Positions 16,278-24,879 of a stretch of DNA of 64,000 bases are shown in pieces. Below the pieces are notes generated by a model, which saw only the letters and a list, made by a program, of their open reading frames with translations, ran no database searches and was not told where the DNA came from. The position numbers were made by a program, and so were the translations under genes. Origin of the DNA: Phycisphaerales bacterium. Lineage in GTDB: Bacteria > Planctomycetota > Phycisphaerae > UBA1845 > Fen-1342. The stretch is from NCBI GenBank assembly GCA_022839625.1, contig JALHJL010000006.1:96171-160170 (forward strand), given 5' to 3'. Numbering within the stretch: position 1 is the stretch's first letter; each line of letters starts with the position of its first letter.

Positions 16278-17722
16278 GCAATGCCCGGCCGGATCAGCAC
16301 CTCGGCGCGGGGTGCGCGATCGCCGGGCCGCAGCATGTGTACGGCGCAGGCCATGCACGGATCGACCGAATGCACGACGCGGAGCACCTCGACCGGCTGG
16401 TCGATGTCGGTCACCGGCACGCCCACGAGGGCGGCTTCCAGCGGGCCAGCCTGCCCCTGGTCGTTCCGGGGGGCGCCGTTCCAGTTCGTCGGCGTCACCA
16501 CCTGGTACCGGCTGATCACCGAGTTCGTCACGTCGAGCCAATGCCCGAGCGCACCGCGCGGGGCCTCGGTCAGCCCCGCCGCCGTTGCCTGTTCCGGAAT
16601 CGAGCTCGGCGTATACACCGGTCCGCCCGGCACAAGCTCGTCGAGCCAACCGTCCATGGCGTCCGCAATCTTCTTCGTTTCCAGCGCGCGGGCCACGATC
16701 CGGTCCATCGTCGAGATGCCGTTGTTGTACTCGTTGTTGACCCACATCCGCGCCAGCGGACCCAGCTCGTGCGGCTTGCCGTCATAGCTCGGCGCCTTGC
16801 ACCAGGTATAGGCGCCGGGCTTGTCGGGGTAAGGTTCGGTCAGGCCCTGGGCCGGGTGTTTGTTGCCGCTCGCCTCGGTGTACCAGGCGTAAGTCACCTG
16901 CTCGGTGATCTGGCCGGGATCGACTGCTCCGCCGGCGCCCTCGGTGTAGCGACCGGGCCCGAGCAGCTTGTTCGTCCCGCTCGCGTTGAGATCGAACACC
17001 CCGAACGCGAGCAGGTTGCCGTAGCCCTGCCCAAGCTGGTAATAGCTCGGGAACTGGCCCGCGAGCAAGTTCGCGTCGGGCAAGTACACGTTGTTGATGA
17101 AGTCGCGCAGTTCGGTCAGCAGGCTGCGGAACGCGGCGATCTTCTCCGCCGTAACCGTGTCGGTACACCCGCCCACGACAAACGACCCGACGTGCGGAAG
17201 CCGGCCGCCGAACAACGCCCCCATCTGGTGTGCTTTTCGCCGCATCGCGAAGGCGGTCACATAGTGGCTCACCAGCGTCGCAGCCGTCGCGCCGGTCACC
17301 ATGTCCGGGAAGTTGTACCGGGGAATCCACGGCGCCCGATCCAGCAGGCCCGCCGTGTTCACGTAATCCAGGACCGACAGGTGGTAGAAATGCAGCAGGT
17401 GCGAGTCAAGGAAGTTCGCCCCGGCCACAAGGTTCCGCAGGATGCGGCCGTTGTCCGGCGGAGCAACGCCGAACGCCTGGTCCAGCGCCAGGCACGCCGC
17501 CAACGCGTGCGGCACTGGGCACACGCCGCAGATCCGCTGCGTGTAGGGGGCGGCGTCGCGCGGGTCGCGTCCGATGAGGATCACCTCGAAGCCGCGAAAC
17601 ATCGTGCCCGCGCTGCGCGCGCTGACGACCTGCGGCTGGCCGCCGACCGTATCGACGGTAATCTCGACGGAGAGGTGCCCTTCGATGCGGGTGACCGGGT
17701 CAATCGTGATCGTGGTCGGCAT
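16274..17722 (-). CDS. [NiFe]-hydrogenase large subunit (group 1 uptake type)
   Basis: 482 residues, starting MPTTITIDPVTRIEGHL as in the family, with AGGAGG five bases upstream of the ATG. The nickel-site motifs are both present: RICGVCP (about residues 62-68) and DPCMACAVH near the C-terminus. Twenty residues follow the final His and would be removed by the maturation protease encoded downstream. It forms the periplasmic H2-activating heterodimer with the Tat-exported small subunit encoded nine bases upstream, and electrons would pass to the adjacent multiheme cytochrome. Accessory hyp genes for the Fe(CN)2CO centre are not in this window. Confidence 0.95.
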   Translation of the reverse strand: MPTTITIDPVTRIEGHLSVEITVDTVGGQPQVVSARSAGTMFRGFEVILIGRDPRDAAPYTQRICGVCPVPHALAACLALDQAFGVAPPDNGRILRNLVAGANFLDSHLLHFYHLSVLDYVNTAGLLDRAPWIPRYNFPDMVTGATAATLVSHYVTAFAMRRKAHQMGALFGGRLPHVGSFVVGGCTDTVTAEKIAAFRSLLTELRDFINNVYLPDANLLAGQFPSYYQLGQGYGNLLAFGVFDLNASGTNKLLGPGRYTEGAGGAVDPGQITEQVTYAWYTEASGNKHPAQGLTEPYPDKPGAYTWCKAPSYDGKPHELGPLARMWVNNEYNNGISTMDRIVARALETKKIADAMDGWLDELVPGGPVYTPSSIPEQATAAGLTEAPRGALGHWLDVTNSVISRYQVVTPTNWNGAPRNDQGQAGPLEAALVGVPVTDIDQPVEVLRVVHSVDPCMACAVHMLRPGDRAPRAEVLIRPGIA

Positions 17723-17731
17723 GCACGCCTC

Positions 17732-18781
17732 CTACTGACTCTGGGCCGAGACCGACGCGCCCGAACCCGTCCCCGAAATCAACCGCCCGCGCCGCCCGCG
17801 CCGCCGACGCGGCGCGGAGCCCGGCTGCGTTCCCCCGTGGCCGTCGCGTTGCTCCGAGCGTTCCTGCGTCGGGGAGTACACGTAGAACGGGGACATGCCG
17901 TCAGGGAACGTCGGCTCGCAGCATCCCAGGCACGGGCTGTGCGCCCCCACGCACCAGTTTACGCCGTACTGCCCGGACGCCCCGGCGTTCCACTTGCGCA
18001 TGGGACAGTCGGAATAAGTCTTCTTGCCCTTGCAGCCGAGAAACTCCAGGCAGCCTTCGTCGCTCAGCTTGTCCGCCAGGGGCAGCTCGCCGCACAGCTT
18101 GTGGCGCTTGAAACAGTTGTCGTGGACGCGCTGGCCGTAGAACTGCAACGGGCGGCGGTGTGCGTCCAGCGGCGGGAGGCGGCCTTCGTTAATCAGGAAA
18201 ACCAATGTGCCCACGAGCCGGTCGGGGTGGGCCGGGCAACCGGGGACATTGACGAGCCGCGAGTCGTTACCCAGCAATTGGCCCACGCCCTGTGCCTGCG
18301 TTGGGTTCGGTGCCCCGCCGGACACTCCGCCGTACGATGCACACGTGCCCAGCGCCACGATGTACGCCGCGTTGGCGGCGTAGGATTGCAGGCCCGCAGC
18401 CATCGTCACACCCGGCCAGAGCCAGCAGTAGTGCCCGGCGGCGCCGGTGGGGATCGCGCCCTCGATGACGAGGATGTAGCCCGGCTCCGCCCCCGCGGCC
18501 TGTGCCGCGGAGACCGCCAGGTCGCCGGCCGCTGTCATCACGTTGTTCTGGAACTTAACGTCGAGCGTGCTGAGCAGCAGCTCGTCGACGCTGGCGTAGT
18601 GGATGCTGTTCAGGAATGAGATCGCGCAGCCGTCGCACCCGGCGCCTTGCAGCCAGATGACCCGCGGCGCGTTCCGGCTCCGCATCGTCTCGTACAGCCG
18701 CGCGAGCGCCGCGGGCGCCAGCTTGCCGGCCGCCACCGCAGCCGCCGCGAGCTTTAGGAAGTCACGCCGCCCGATTCTCAT
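17732..18781 (-). CDS. [NiFe]-hydrogenase small subunit with Tat signal
   Basis: 349 residues. The N-terminal MRIGRRDFLKLAAAAVAAG is a twin-arginine signal, so the folded dimer is exported. VIWLQGAGCDGCAISFLNS (about residues 40-58) holds the proximal-cluster cysteines, and further cysteines (NVPGCPAHPD, HDNCFKRHKLC, CLEFLGCKGKKTYSDC, WCVGAHSPCLGC) fit the three iron-sulphur clusters of group 1 enzymes. The usual C-terminal membrane anchor is absent; the tail is instead Arg-rich and low complexity (APRRRRGRRGR). No cytochrome b gene follows, so electrons probably go to the upstream nine-heme protein. Confidence 0.93.
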   Translation of the reverse strand: MRIGRRDFLKLAAAAVAAGKLAPAALARLYETMRSRNAPRVIWLQGAGCDGCAISFLNSIHYASVDELLLSTLDVKFQNNVMTAAGDLAVSAAQAAGAEPGYILVIEGAIPTGAAGHYCWLWPGVTMAAGLQSYAANAAYIVALGTCASYGGVSGGAPNPTQAQGVGQLLGNDSRLVNVPGCPAHPDRLVGTLVFLINEGRLPPLDAHRRPLQFYGQRVHDNCFKRHKLCGELPLADKLSDEGCLEFLGCKGKKTYSDCPMRKWNAGASGQYGVNWCVGAHSPCLGCCEPTFPDGMSPFYVYSPTQERSEQRDGHGGTQPGSAPRRRRGRRGRLISGTGSGASVSAQSQ

Positions 18782-18793
18782 CGTCTCACCTCA

Positions 18794-18914
18794 GAAAATA
18801 GGGACAGCCACCTATTTTCGCTCTCCGAAAATTGGGGACACTCACCATTCTTCGCTTCACGCGCGGCACCGTCGGGCCGTCGATCGGTGGAAACAGGTGG
18901 CTGTCCCTATTCTC
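18794..18914. repeat. Inverted-repeat element between cytochrome and hydrogenase genes
   Basis: GAAAATAGGGACAGCCACC at 18794-18812 recurs inverted (CAGGTGGCTGTCCCTATTCTC) at 18894-18914 with one mismatch in the core, and a diverged internal copy (GAAAATTGGGGACACTCACC) lies at 18827-18846. The first arm is itself palindromic at its ends (GAAAATAG...CTATTTTC). This fills most of the 138-base gap between two operon genes and looks like a REP/RAYT-type or MITE insertion. No ORF lies inside. Confidence 0.6.
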
Positions 18915-18919
18915 GATCC

Positions 18920-21367
18920 TCATTGTTGCACCTCGCCGTGCGCGCCGTCCATCTCACGCGTGGCCGCGTCCGGCAACCGCTCGTACCAAGGGAGCGGTCG
19001 CCGCATCTTCCATGGCGGGATACCGAAGAAGGTCTCGGCCTCGCCCAGCAGCACCCGCGCATAGCCCGAGGCGTGCGACCCGTACGACTTATCGTAAACC
19101 ACCATCTCATAATCGAACTTGGCCCGCAGATACTGCGGGAGCTGCTCCGGCGAGAGCGTCCCTGGATCGACGTACAGCGGGTCCTCGGGGTCGAAACGGC
19201 GTCCGATCTCGCCCAGCCGCGCGTCAACCTCCTCCCACATCATCTGCACCAGCAGCGTCGCCGCCGTCTCGGAGTGGCACGGCAGGCAGGCCCGCATGTT
19301 GGCCAGGAACGTATGGCCGGCGTTGGCCGGCTGGCCGGGCCCGGGGGAGGGTTCCATGAAAACGTGGCAGGTCACGCACTCGTCGGAGATGCCCCACCAA
19401 TGCATGCTGTAGGGACCGTTCAACGGTGCGCCGTTCAGCTTATAGCCGCCGGTCGCGTGCAGCATCTCCGCCTGCGGCTGGCTCGGCTTCTCGCCGGGCA
19501 CCGCGCCGTTCATCGTGTGGCAGTCGGCGCATAACTGCCAGGCCGGCATTCGAAGCTGGCCGGCGTTCACACTGCTCATCGGATCGTGGCACGCCACGCA
19601 TTCGATGCTGTACATCACGCCCCACAGGCCGGGCTTCTGGTCCGGCGGCGCGAGCCGATACTCGGTGGAATGGCATTGCAGACAGGAATCGTCGGCGTCC
19701 GGGCTCATCCACAACGTCCACAGCGAGCGCGAGTGCTTCGAGGTCGACCACTGCTCGAATTGCGGGTGATGGTTCTCCCCACATAGCCCGTGACACGACA
19801 CGTGGCAGAGGCCGCACTGCGCCGACTCCAAGCGGCGCTCGAGCGGTGCAGCGAGCGGATCCTTCAAGTGGTTACTGCCTGCGCCGTGGCAGACCTCGCA
19901 CTGGACGTTGGCGAGGTGCGGCGTGGCCTCCAGGCTTACAAAGCCGCTGGCCGCGCCGTAACCCACGGCGTGGCAGGGGAAGCACAACTCGTTGCTGCCG
20001 TGGCCGCCGGCGATCAGTGTGTCAAACGCCGTGGCGTGAATGGTCCCACTCCACGTCGCATGAGTGTCCGGATGGCAGTCCACACACGTCGCGGCGCCGA
20101 CGTACACGGCCGCACTGGGGATCAACCCGGTGTAGTTCAACTGCACGATCGCGAAATCGGCCAGGTCCACGTCGCCGTCGCCGGTCACGTCCGCCCGTCC
20201 GAAATTCGCCGGGTCGCACTCCGGTACCGCAGAGACGTTAGGGCCGCCCAGGCAGCCCACGAAGAGCATGACGTCCGCCATGTCAACGGCGCAATCCACG
20301 TCGATGCAGCCCAGCGACCGGCCTTGCGCATCCACGCCGCCGGCGGCGGGCACGTCCGGGCACCAGTCGCAGGGGTTGCCGAGGCCGTCGTCGTCGTCAT
20401 CGGCCTGGTCGGGACTGTGCAGCACGGGGCAGTTGTCGCACACATCACCGAAGCGGTCCTGGTCGCCGTCGGCCTGGTCCGGGTTGAAGACGAAGGGGCA
20501 GTTGTCGCACGCGTCGCCGATACCGTCGCCGTCCGTGTCCGCCTGGTCCGGGTTGTAGCGCTGCGGGCAGTTGTCGAGCTCGTCGGCGATACCGTCGCCA
20601 TCCGCATCGCCGGGCTCAAAGACCAGCGGCCACAACAGCGTCGCGGCCTGGTACACATGGGCCGGGAATCCGCCCGGCGTCTGCGCCCATGCGACGAACT
20701 TGATGTTCAGCGGATCCGCCCAACTGTCCGCGTCGAACGTGAAGTCCTCGACGATTACCTGCGACTGGTTCGGCGCGAGGCTGACGTCATAGTACGGCGC
20801 GGCCTGTTTGAATGCGTTGCGGTGATAGGGACGATCTTCGGGCCAGTGGTCCAAAACCTGCACCACGAAGACGCGCAGCGGCTTGGCTGTGCCGCCGGCG
20901 TCGATGCCGACCTCCGCGGAAACCCGGTAGGCTTGCCCTCCGAGGTGGATCGCGGAAAGGGCGAGCGTCACGTCGGTCGGCGTGGCGGACTCCGGCAGGA
21001 AGTAGATTGTCCGATAAATGGCGTACTGCTGGAACTCGTTCGGCACGGCCCCCGATGCCTTGCTCACCCCGTCGAACACGGCGATGGGCGTGTATTGCCC
21101 GCCGTAGTACGCGAACCTGTCCTCCGCCCACGTCGTCGTGTAGTCATCGTTCACGTGGTATTGCACGAACGCGAACGAATCCGGGTAGATGTCGAGCAGC
21201 AGGCTGAGGGCTGGCCCGGCGAAGGAACACCCATAGCACCAGACGTCGGTGAATTCCTCGCAGAGCACGACCCGCTCCGCGCCTGACGCGATCCCCGCGT
21301 TGCTGAGGAACAGCACCAATCCCAGCACCCACAGCACGCGCCATGAGCTTATTGCGGATTTGTTCAT
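18920..21367 (-). CDS. Nine-heme cytochrome c with thioredoxin-like and thrombospondin type 3 domains
   Basis: The ATG at 21367 gives 815 residues and a clear signal peptide (SWRVLWVLGLVLFLSNAG). Order of parts: a thioredoxin-like domain with WCYGC (about 38-42, region 30-270); thrombospondin type 3 calcium repeats (about 275-375: DADGDGIADELDNCP, DTDGDGIGDACDNCP and relatives); a dockerin-like EF pair (DVDCAVDMADVMLF, DVTGDGDVDLADFAIVQ); then nine CxxCH heme motifs in the C-terminal half (CVDCH, CFPCH, CEVCH, CGLCH, CLQCH, CVACH, CADCH, CVTCH, CLPCH), resembling cytochrome c554/multiheme families. It heads the hydrogenase operon and is the obvious electron acceptor or donor for it, at the surface or in the periplasm. 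Confidence 0.88.
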   Translation of the reverse strand: MNKSAISSWRVLWVLGLVLFLSNAGIASGAERVVLCEEFTDVWCYGCSFAGPALSLLLDIYPDSFAFVQYHVNDDYTTTWAEDRFAYYGGQYTPIAVFDGVSKASGAVPNEFQQYAIYRTIYFLPESATPTDVTLALSAIHLGGQAYRVSAEVGIDAGGTAKPLRVFVVQVLDHWPEDRPYHRNAFKQAAPYYDVSLAPNQSQVIVEDFTFDADSWADPLNIKFVAWAQTPGGFPAHVYQAATLLWPLVFEPGDADGDGIADELDNCPQRYNPDQADTDGDGIGDACDNCPFVFNPDQADGDQDRFGDVCDNCPVLHSPDQADDDDDGLGNPCDWCPDVPAAGGVDAQGRSLGCIDVDCAVDMADVMLFVGCLGGPNVSAVPECDPANFGRADVTGDGDVDLADFAIVQLNYTGLIPSAAVYVGAATCVDCHPDTHATWSGTIHATAFDTLIAGGHGSNELCFPCHAVGYGAASGFVSLEATPHLANVQCEVCHGAGSNHLKDPLAAPLERRLESAQCGLCHVSCHGLCGENHHPQFEQWSTSKHSRSLWTLWMSPDADDSCLQCHSTEYRLAPPDQKPGLWGVMYSIECVACHDPMSSVNAGQLRMPAWQLCADCHTMNGAVPGEKPSQPQAEMLHATGGYKLNGAPLNGPYSMHWWGISDECVTCHVFMEPSPGPGQPANAGHTFLANMRACLPCHSETAATLLVQMMWEEVDARLGEIGRRFDPEDPLYVDPGTLSPEQLPQYLRAKFDYEMVVYDKSYGSHASGYARVLLGEAETFFGIPPWKMRRPLPWYERLPDAATREMDGAHGEVQQ

Positions 21368-21621
21368 CAACAAGACCTCGGCTTGCGCAGTGAATCGGAA
21401 CGCACGCTGCTTCTTTCCGCAGACAAAATGCGCGGGACCCGGGCGTCGGGTGCGCTGGAACACCGCCATTAGACTCAGATTCGGACTTGCGAGTCAAGAA
21501 GATAGTTAATTTGCGCGGGGTCGCATAAAAACGGGGATCCTATGTCCGAAAACGAGTGTTCTGCGCCCCACTGGGGCGGCGTGACGGCGAACTTCGCGCT
21601 ACACCCCGCTTCCACCAATTC

Positions 21622-21765
21622 GGTGGGGTGGGCGTCTCGCCGGGTGGGGTGGGCGTCCCGCCCGCCAATCACGCCGGTTACCCGCGACGTCGGGCAGGTC
21701 GCTACAGGCGACTCGCTGCGGCGAGCTCCGCCCCGGCGCTACAGGGTGGGGTGGGTGTCTCGCCC
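21622..21765. repeat. 21-base GGTGGGGTGGGCGTC repeat units, intergenic
   Basis: Two adjacent copies of a 21-base unit starting GGTGGGGTGGGCGTC lie at 21622-21642 and 21643-21663, followed by the tail CGCCAATCACG; a third copy is at 21745-21765. The same unit and tail occur at 44.9 kb, there translated as GVGVPP. Between the copies are TGTAGCG-type palindromic fragments. The stretch from the cytochrome gene start (21367) to the tRNA-Arg gene holds no other gene. Confidence 0.65.
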
Positions 21766-21813
21766 GCCTCGGCGCTGGCGTCCCGGAGTTGCCGCTCCCC
21801 ATACCCCGTGTGA

Positions 21814-21887
21814 CGCGCTGCAAGGGATTCGAACCCCTAACCTTCGGCTCCGTAGGCCGACGCTCTATCCAGTTGAGCTAGCAGCGC
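21814..21887 (-). tRNA. tRNA-Arg (anticodon ACG)
   Basis: The minus strand folds as a full cloverleaf: acceptor GCGCTGC/GCAGCGC, D arm GCTC..GAGC, anticodon arm TCGGC-CTACGGA-GCCGA with anticodon ACG (A34 expected to become inosine), five-base variable loop AGGTT, T arm AGGGG-TTCGAAT-CCCTT, discriminator G. CCA is not encoded. Confidence 0.95.
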
Positions 21888-21968
21888 AAGGGCCGCGCCA
21901 TCACGGTCGCGGCTCGCATCGGTGGGCGCCGGCTGGATGACGGCCGCGCCGGCGCAGGCACCGACTCA

Positions 21969-22052
21969 TGCCCGGAACTGGATTCGAACCAGCACGAGGT
22001 TGCCCTCACCAGGCCCTCAACCTGGCGCGTCTGCCAATTCCGCCATCCGGGC
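21969..22052 (-). tRNA. tRNA-Leu (anticodon GAG)
   Basis: The minus strand gives an 84-base class II tRNA: acceptor GCCCGGA/TCCGGGC, D arm beginning TGGCGGAATTGGCAGACGCG, anticodon arm CCAGG-TTGAGGG-CCTGG with anticodon GAG, a long variable arm, T arm CTGGTTCGAATCCAG, discriminator A. CCA is not encoded. It lies about 80 bases from the tRNA-Arg gene, and two insertion-sequence remnants follow. Confidence 0.95.
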
Positions 22053-22172
22053 CACGCAAGCGGGGACGGCGCCCACACTTGGCAACCGCGCACAGTAGGC
22101 GGGGACCGCCCCGGCGTCAAGGCGTTTCCCGGTGCGCTGCGCCACGGCGGGTCTACCGCCAGAAGTTAGCGA

Positions 22173-23507
22173 TCAGGCTGCGTCGGTCCTCCCGAAGGCC
22201 TCCCATTCGTCGCTGTAGAGCAGGCAGCAGAGGGCCGCCACGTTCGCCACGCGCGGCACCGGCCAGCGGGCTCCGCCGTGCTTGAGACGCCGGCCCACGA
22301 TCGTCTTGCACGCCCCCTCGATCAGCCCGCTCCCGATCCGCCGCCCCTGCGCCAGGCGGTCTCGGTACCACAGCCCGTCCACGTTCGGCCGCAGGTAACG
22401 AATCAATGCCGCCAACGCCCGCCGCCGCGCCCGGCTCCGCTGCCCACGCCGTTCCCGGCCCAACTCGGCCAGCAGCCGCATCGGCCCCGCCGCCAACAGC
22501 AGGTTCAGCCGCTCCTCCGCCCAGGCCCGCGCCGCTGGCGTGTGCTCGCCGTGCAGGCTGCGACCGCGCGTGCAGATGTTCGCTCACGTGGTAAACATCC
22601 ACCACGCATTCGCCCCGCGGCAGATGCTCAGCCACCTGCCGCCAGATCCACTTCGCCCCGTCAGCCAGCGCCGTGATCGCCGTGCTTTGCGGATCCACCC
22701 CCAACGGCCGGGCCCGCGCCGCCCATTGCGGCCCGCACCGTTCCGCCGGCTGAATGCCCGCGAAGGCCACCCGCGCGGCCGGTTCCGGAAACTTGCGCGT
22801 GGCCCATTCCGCCGGCGTGGCCGCTGGCCCGGCCACCCGTTTCGCGAAGACCGCCAGCCGCATCTCACGCCACCCGCCCCGCGTGTTCACGCACGTCCCG
22901 TCGGTGTAGAACTCGACCGCCCCCGCCGCCGCGCGGAAGTCCACCCCCGAGTCGCGATGCCGCGCCTGCCAACGCTGCGCGCGCTGCCCTGCGGCGTTGG
23001 TCACCATCCGGACCACGTTCGCGCTGATCCGCACCCGGCACAGCTCGGCCAGGTGGGCGCTGGCGCAGTCGAAGGACCAACTGCTGCCGGCCAGCACCGC
23101 CATGCGCCGGGCCTGCGGCGAGAGATGATCCGCCCCCAACCCCGCCCACCTGTCCCAGGGCGTCGCGGTCGTCCCGCAGTGCCCACAGCGGTAGTACCGG
23201 CGCGTGATCCGCACGTCGCCCGCCGCGGTCGTCAGCGTCTTGGGCGAGTAGGTCTTGAAACGCGTCTTTTCGCCGCAGTCACACGGTTCGGAGCAGAGCC
23301 CCCTTGTTGCGCCCCCGGCTGGGCGCTGAGCGTCTGCTGGAGCAGATTCCGCAGGAACTCCTGACCGCCTTGCATCACCGCCGCCTCGGTCACCGCCAAG
23401 CCCTGCCCCCAGGGCGCCGCCTGCATCGCCGCAAGCACTTCCCGGTGCAGGGCGACCGCCTGCTCCGCCACCAACCGTTCCGCCGCCGTCCATTGCGTCC
23501 GTGCCAT
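22173..23507 (-). pseudogene. ISKra4-family-like transposase, broken by two frameshifts
   Basis: Three consecutive frames together make one transposase. The N-terminal piece starts at the ATG at 23507 (MARTQWTAAERLVAEQAVAL) and runs to about 23300. The middle piece carries a zinc-binding region (CDCGEKTRFKTYSP, YYRCGHCGTTATPWD) and the catalytic stretch EFYTDGTCVNTRGGW and VVDVYHVSEHLH (to about 22570). The C-terminal piece RRIGSGLIEGACKTIVGRRLK ends at 22173. The first frame change falls at a C5/G5 run (23299-23303), the second near 22565. Homopolymer slippage could be real decay or a sequencing error. Terminal repeats were not identified. Confidence 0.75.
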
Positions 23508-23638
23508 CGCGGTTCCTCCTGTGTACGGGACGACGGCAGTATGAGCCAAGTACCGAACTCGCGCCATACCAGACATCCACCTATTAGTCCGGGCATGGTA
23601 TAGGTGACATTCTTTGTGTCTTGGGTTATACTGTATGT

Positions 23639-23801
23639 ATGAAGATCGCCGATGCACGGACGCTTTCGCCGGCGGCGCAGGAAGACCTGCGTCGCAAGGC
23701 GATTCTGGCGTGGCGCGAGGGGAAATCCAAATCGGAGGTGGCCCGGCTGTTCGGGGTGAGCCGCGAGGCGGTTCACCAGTAGATTCGCCGCTACGAGCAG
23801 G
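23639..23801 (+). pseudogene. IS630-type transposase N-terminal fragment with internal amber codon
   Basis: The ATG at 23639 opens 47 residues (MKIADARTLSPAAQEDLRRK...) that parallel the helix-turn-helix start of the IS630 transposase at 42.8 kb (MKTRDTRCLSPDAQEDLRFR). The segment VSREAVHQ is followed by TAG (23780-23782) where a Trp codon would be expected, then IRRYEQGG in frame. After about 23801 the similarity switches to an IS5-type transposase in another frame. It is a dead fragment. Confidence 0.65.
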
Positions 23802-24539
23802 GCGGGGCGGCCGGCAGCCGACAAGCGCAGGACGCTGCGCGGCATCTTCTGGATGCTCGACAACGGCGCGAAATGGAAGGACCTTCCAGCGGAGTTCAGG
23901 TCCAAGAGCACGGTGCATCGCTGGTTTGCGCGGTGGGTCGCCGACGGCGTCTTTGAACGCCTGTTGCAGTCCGCCGGCCGGCTGGTCGAGACGCGCGGCG
24001 GCTACCGGCTCTACGAGTGCTTCATCGATGCGACCTTCTCGAAGGCCAAGGGCGGTGGCGACGGCGTGGGCGCCACACGCGTCGGAAAAGGCGTGAAAAT
24101 CATGGTTCTGGTCGATGCCCGCGGTTTGCCGGTCGCCGTTGACACCGCCCCCGCCGGCCCGCACGAGAGCAAACTGGTCCAGCGGTTGTTCAACTTCATG
24201 CTGACCCAGCAGGCGCCGCCGCGCGTGATCGGCGACAAGGCGTATGACTGCGACGAGCTGGATGCGGAACTGGCGGAGCAGGGCGTGGAACTGATCGCGC
24301 CGCATCGCGCGAATCGTAAGCCGGAGAACGTGACGCAGGATCGGCGTCCCCTGCAACGCTATCGCCGACGTTGGACGGCGGAACGCAGCATTGCGTGGAT
24401 CCAGAACTTCCGCCGGCTGTGCATCCGGTGGGAGAAGTCGACCAAGCTGTTCCAGGGCTGCCTTCAACTCGCTTGCACGTTTCTGTTGCTCAGACCGGTT
24501 TTTGGATTAGCCTCTAGTAAGTACGCCGTCGGGGACTGA
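23802..24539 (+). pseudogene. IS5-family-like DDE transposase, N-terminally truncated
   Basis: Similarity begins without a start codon at GRPAADKRRTLRGIFWMLDN (about 23808), a position normally some 30-40 residues inside IS5-type transposases, and continues to a natural-looking end at 24539. The DDE signatures are visible: YECFIDATFSKA for the first Asp, VIGDKAYDCDELDAELAEQG for the second, and WTAERSIAWIQNFRRL with the Glu. An internal ATG at 23853 could start a shorter product lacking the DNA-binding N-terminus. It is fused directly to the IS630 fragment upstream, so the pair is a chimera of two elements. Confidence 0.75.
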
Positions 24540-24879
24540 AGGCGACCAAGGCGGGAGCCTGAAGGGGCTCCGCGGGCGCGCAACCCGAGCTCCCCGAGGG
24601 TGGCCAAACGGCAGAGGCTCCGGGCCGGCGTCCGCTGGAGTCAGCCCGTCCTCCTGCGCCTAGTGCCGGTGGCCTTCCAAGCGTCAAGCGCATCCTTCGA
24701 CAACGAAGGACGTCCGCTCGTTCACAAACACGTCGTGAGCCACCCAACCTGAAATACTCCAACATCGGGTTACGCTATCGTCGTGCTGGACGGCCGGAGT
24801 TTCCCTTGACGCCACGCGGTGCGCGGCGCTACACTGCCCGCGTTCGTTGGTCGAGGTTCTAGGTAACGGAGGTGCTCTC
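24540..24879. other. Intergenic region after IS remnant
   Basis: No coding signal is seen. A short hairpin GGAGCC-TGAAGG-GGCTCC lies at about 24554-24570, just after the transposase, without a T-tract. The region ends with the Shine-Dalgarno (GGAGG, 24868-24872) of the following lipoprotein gene, so its promoter should lie here, though no confident -35/-10 pair is visible. Confidence 0.4.
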
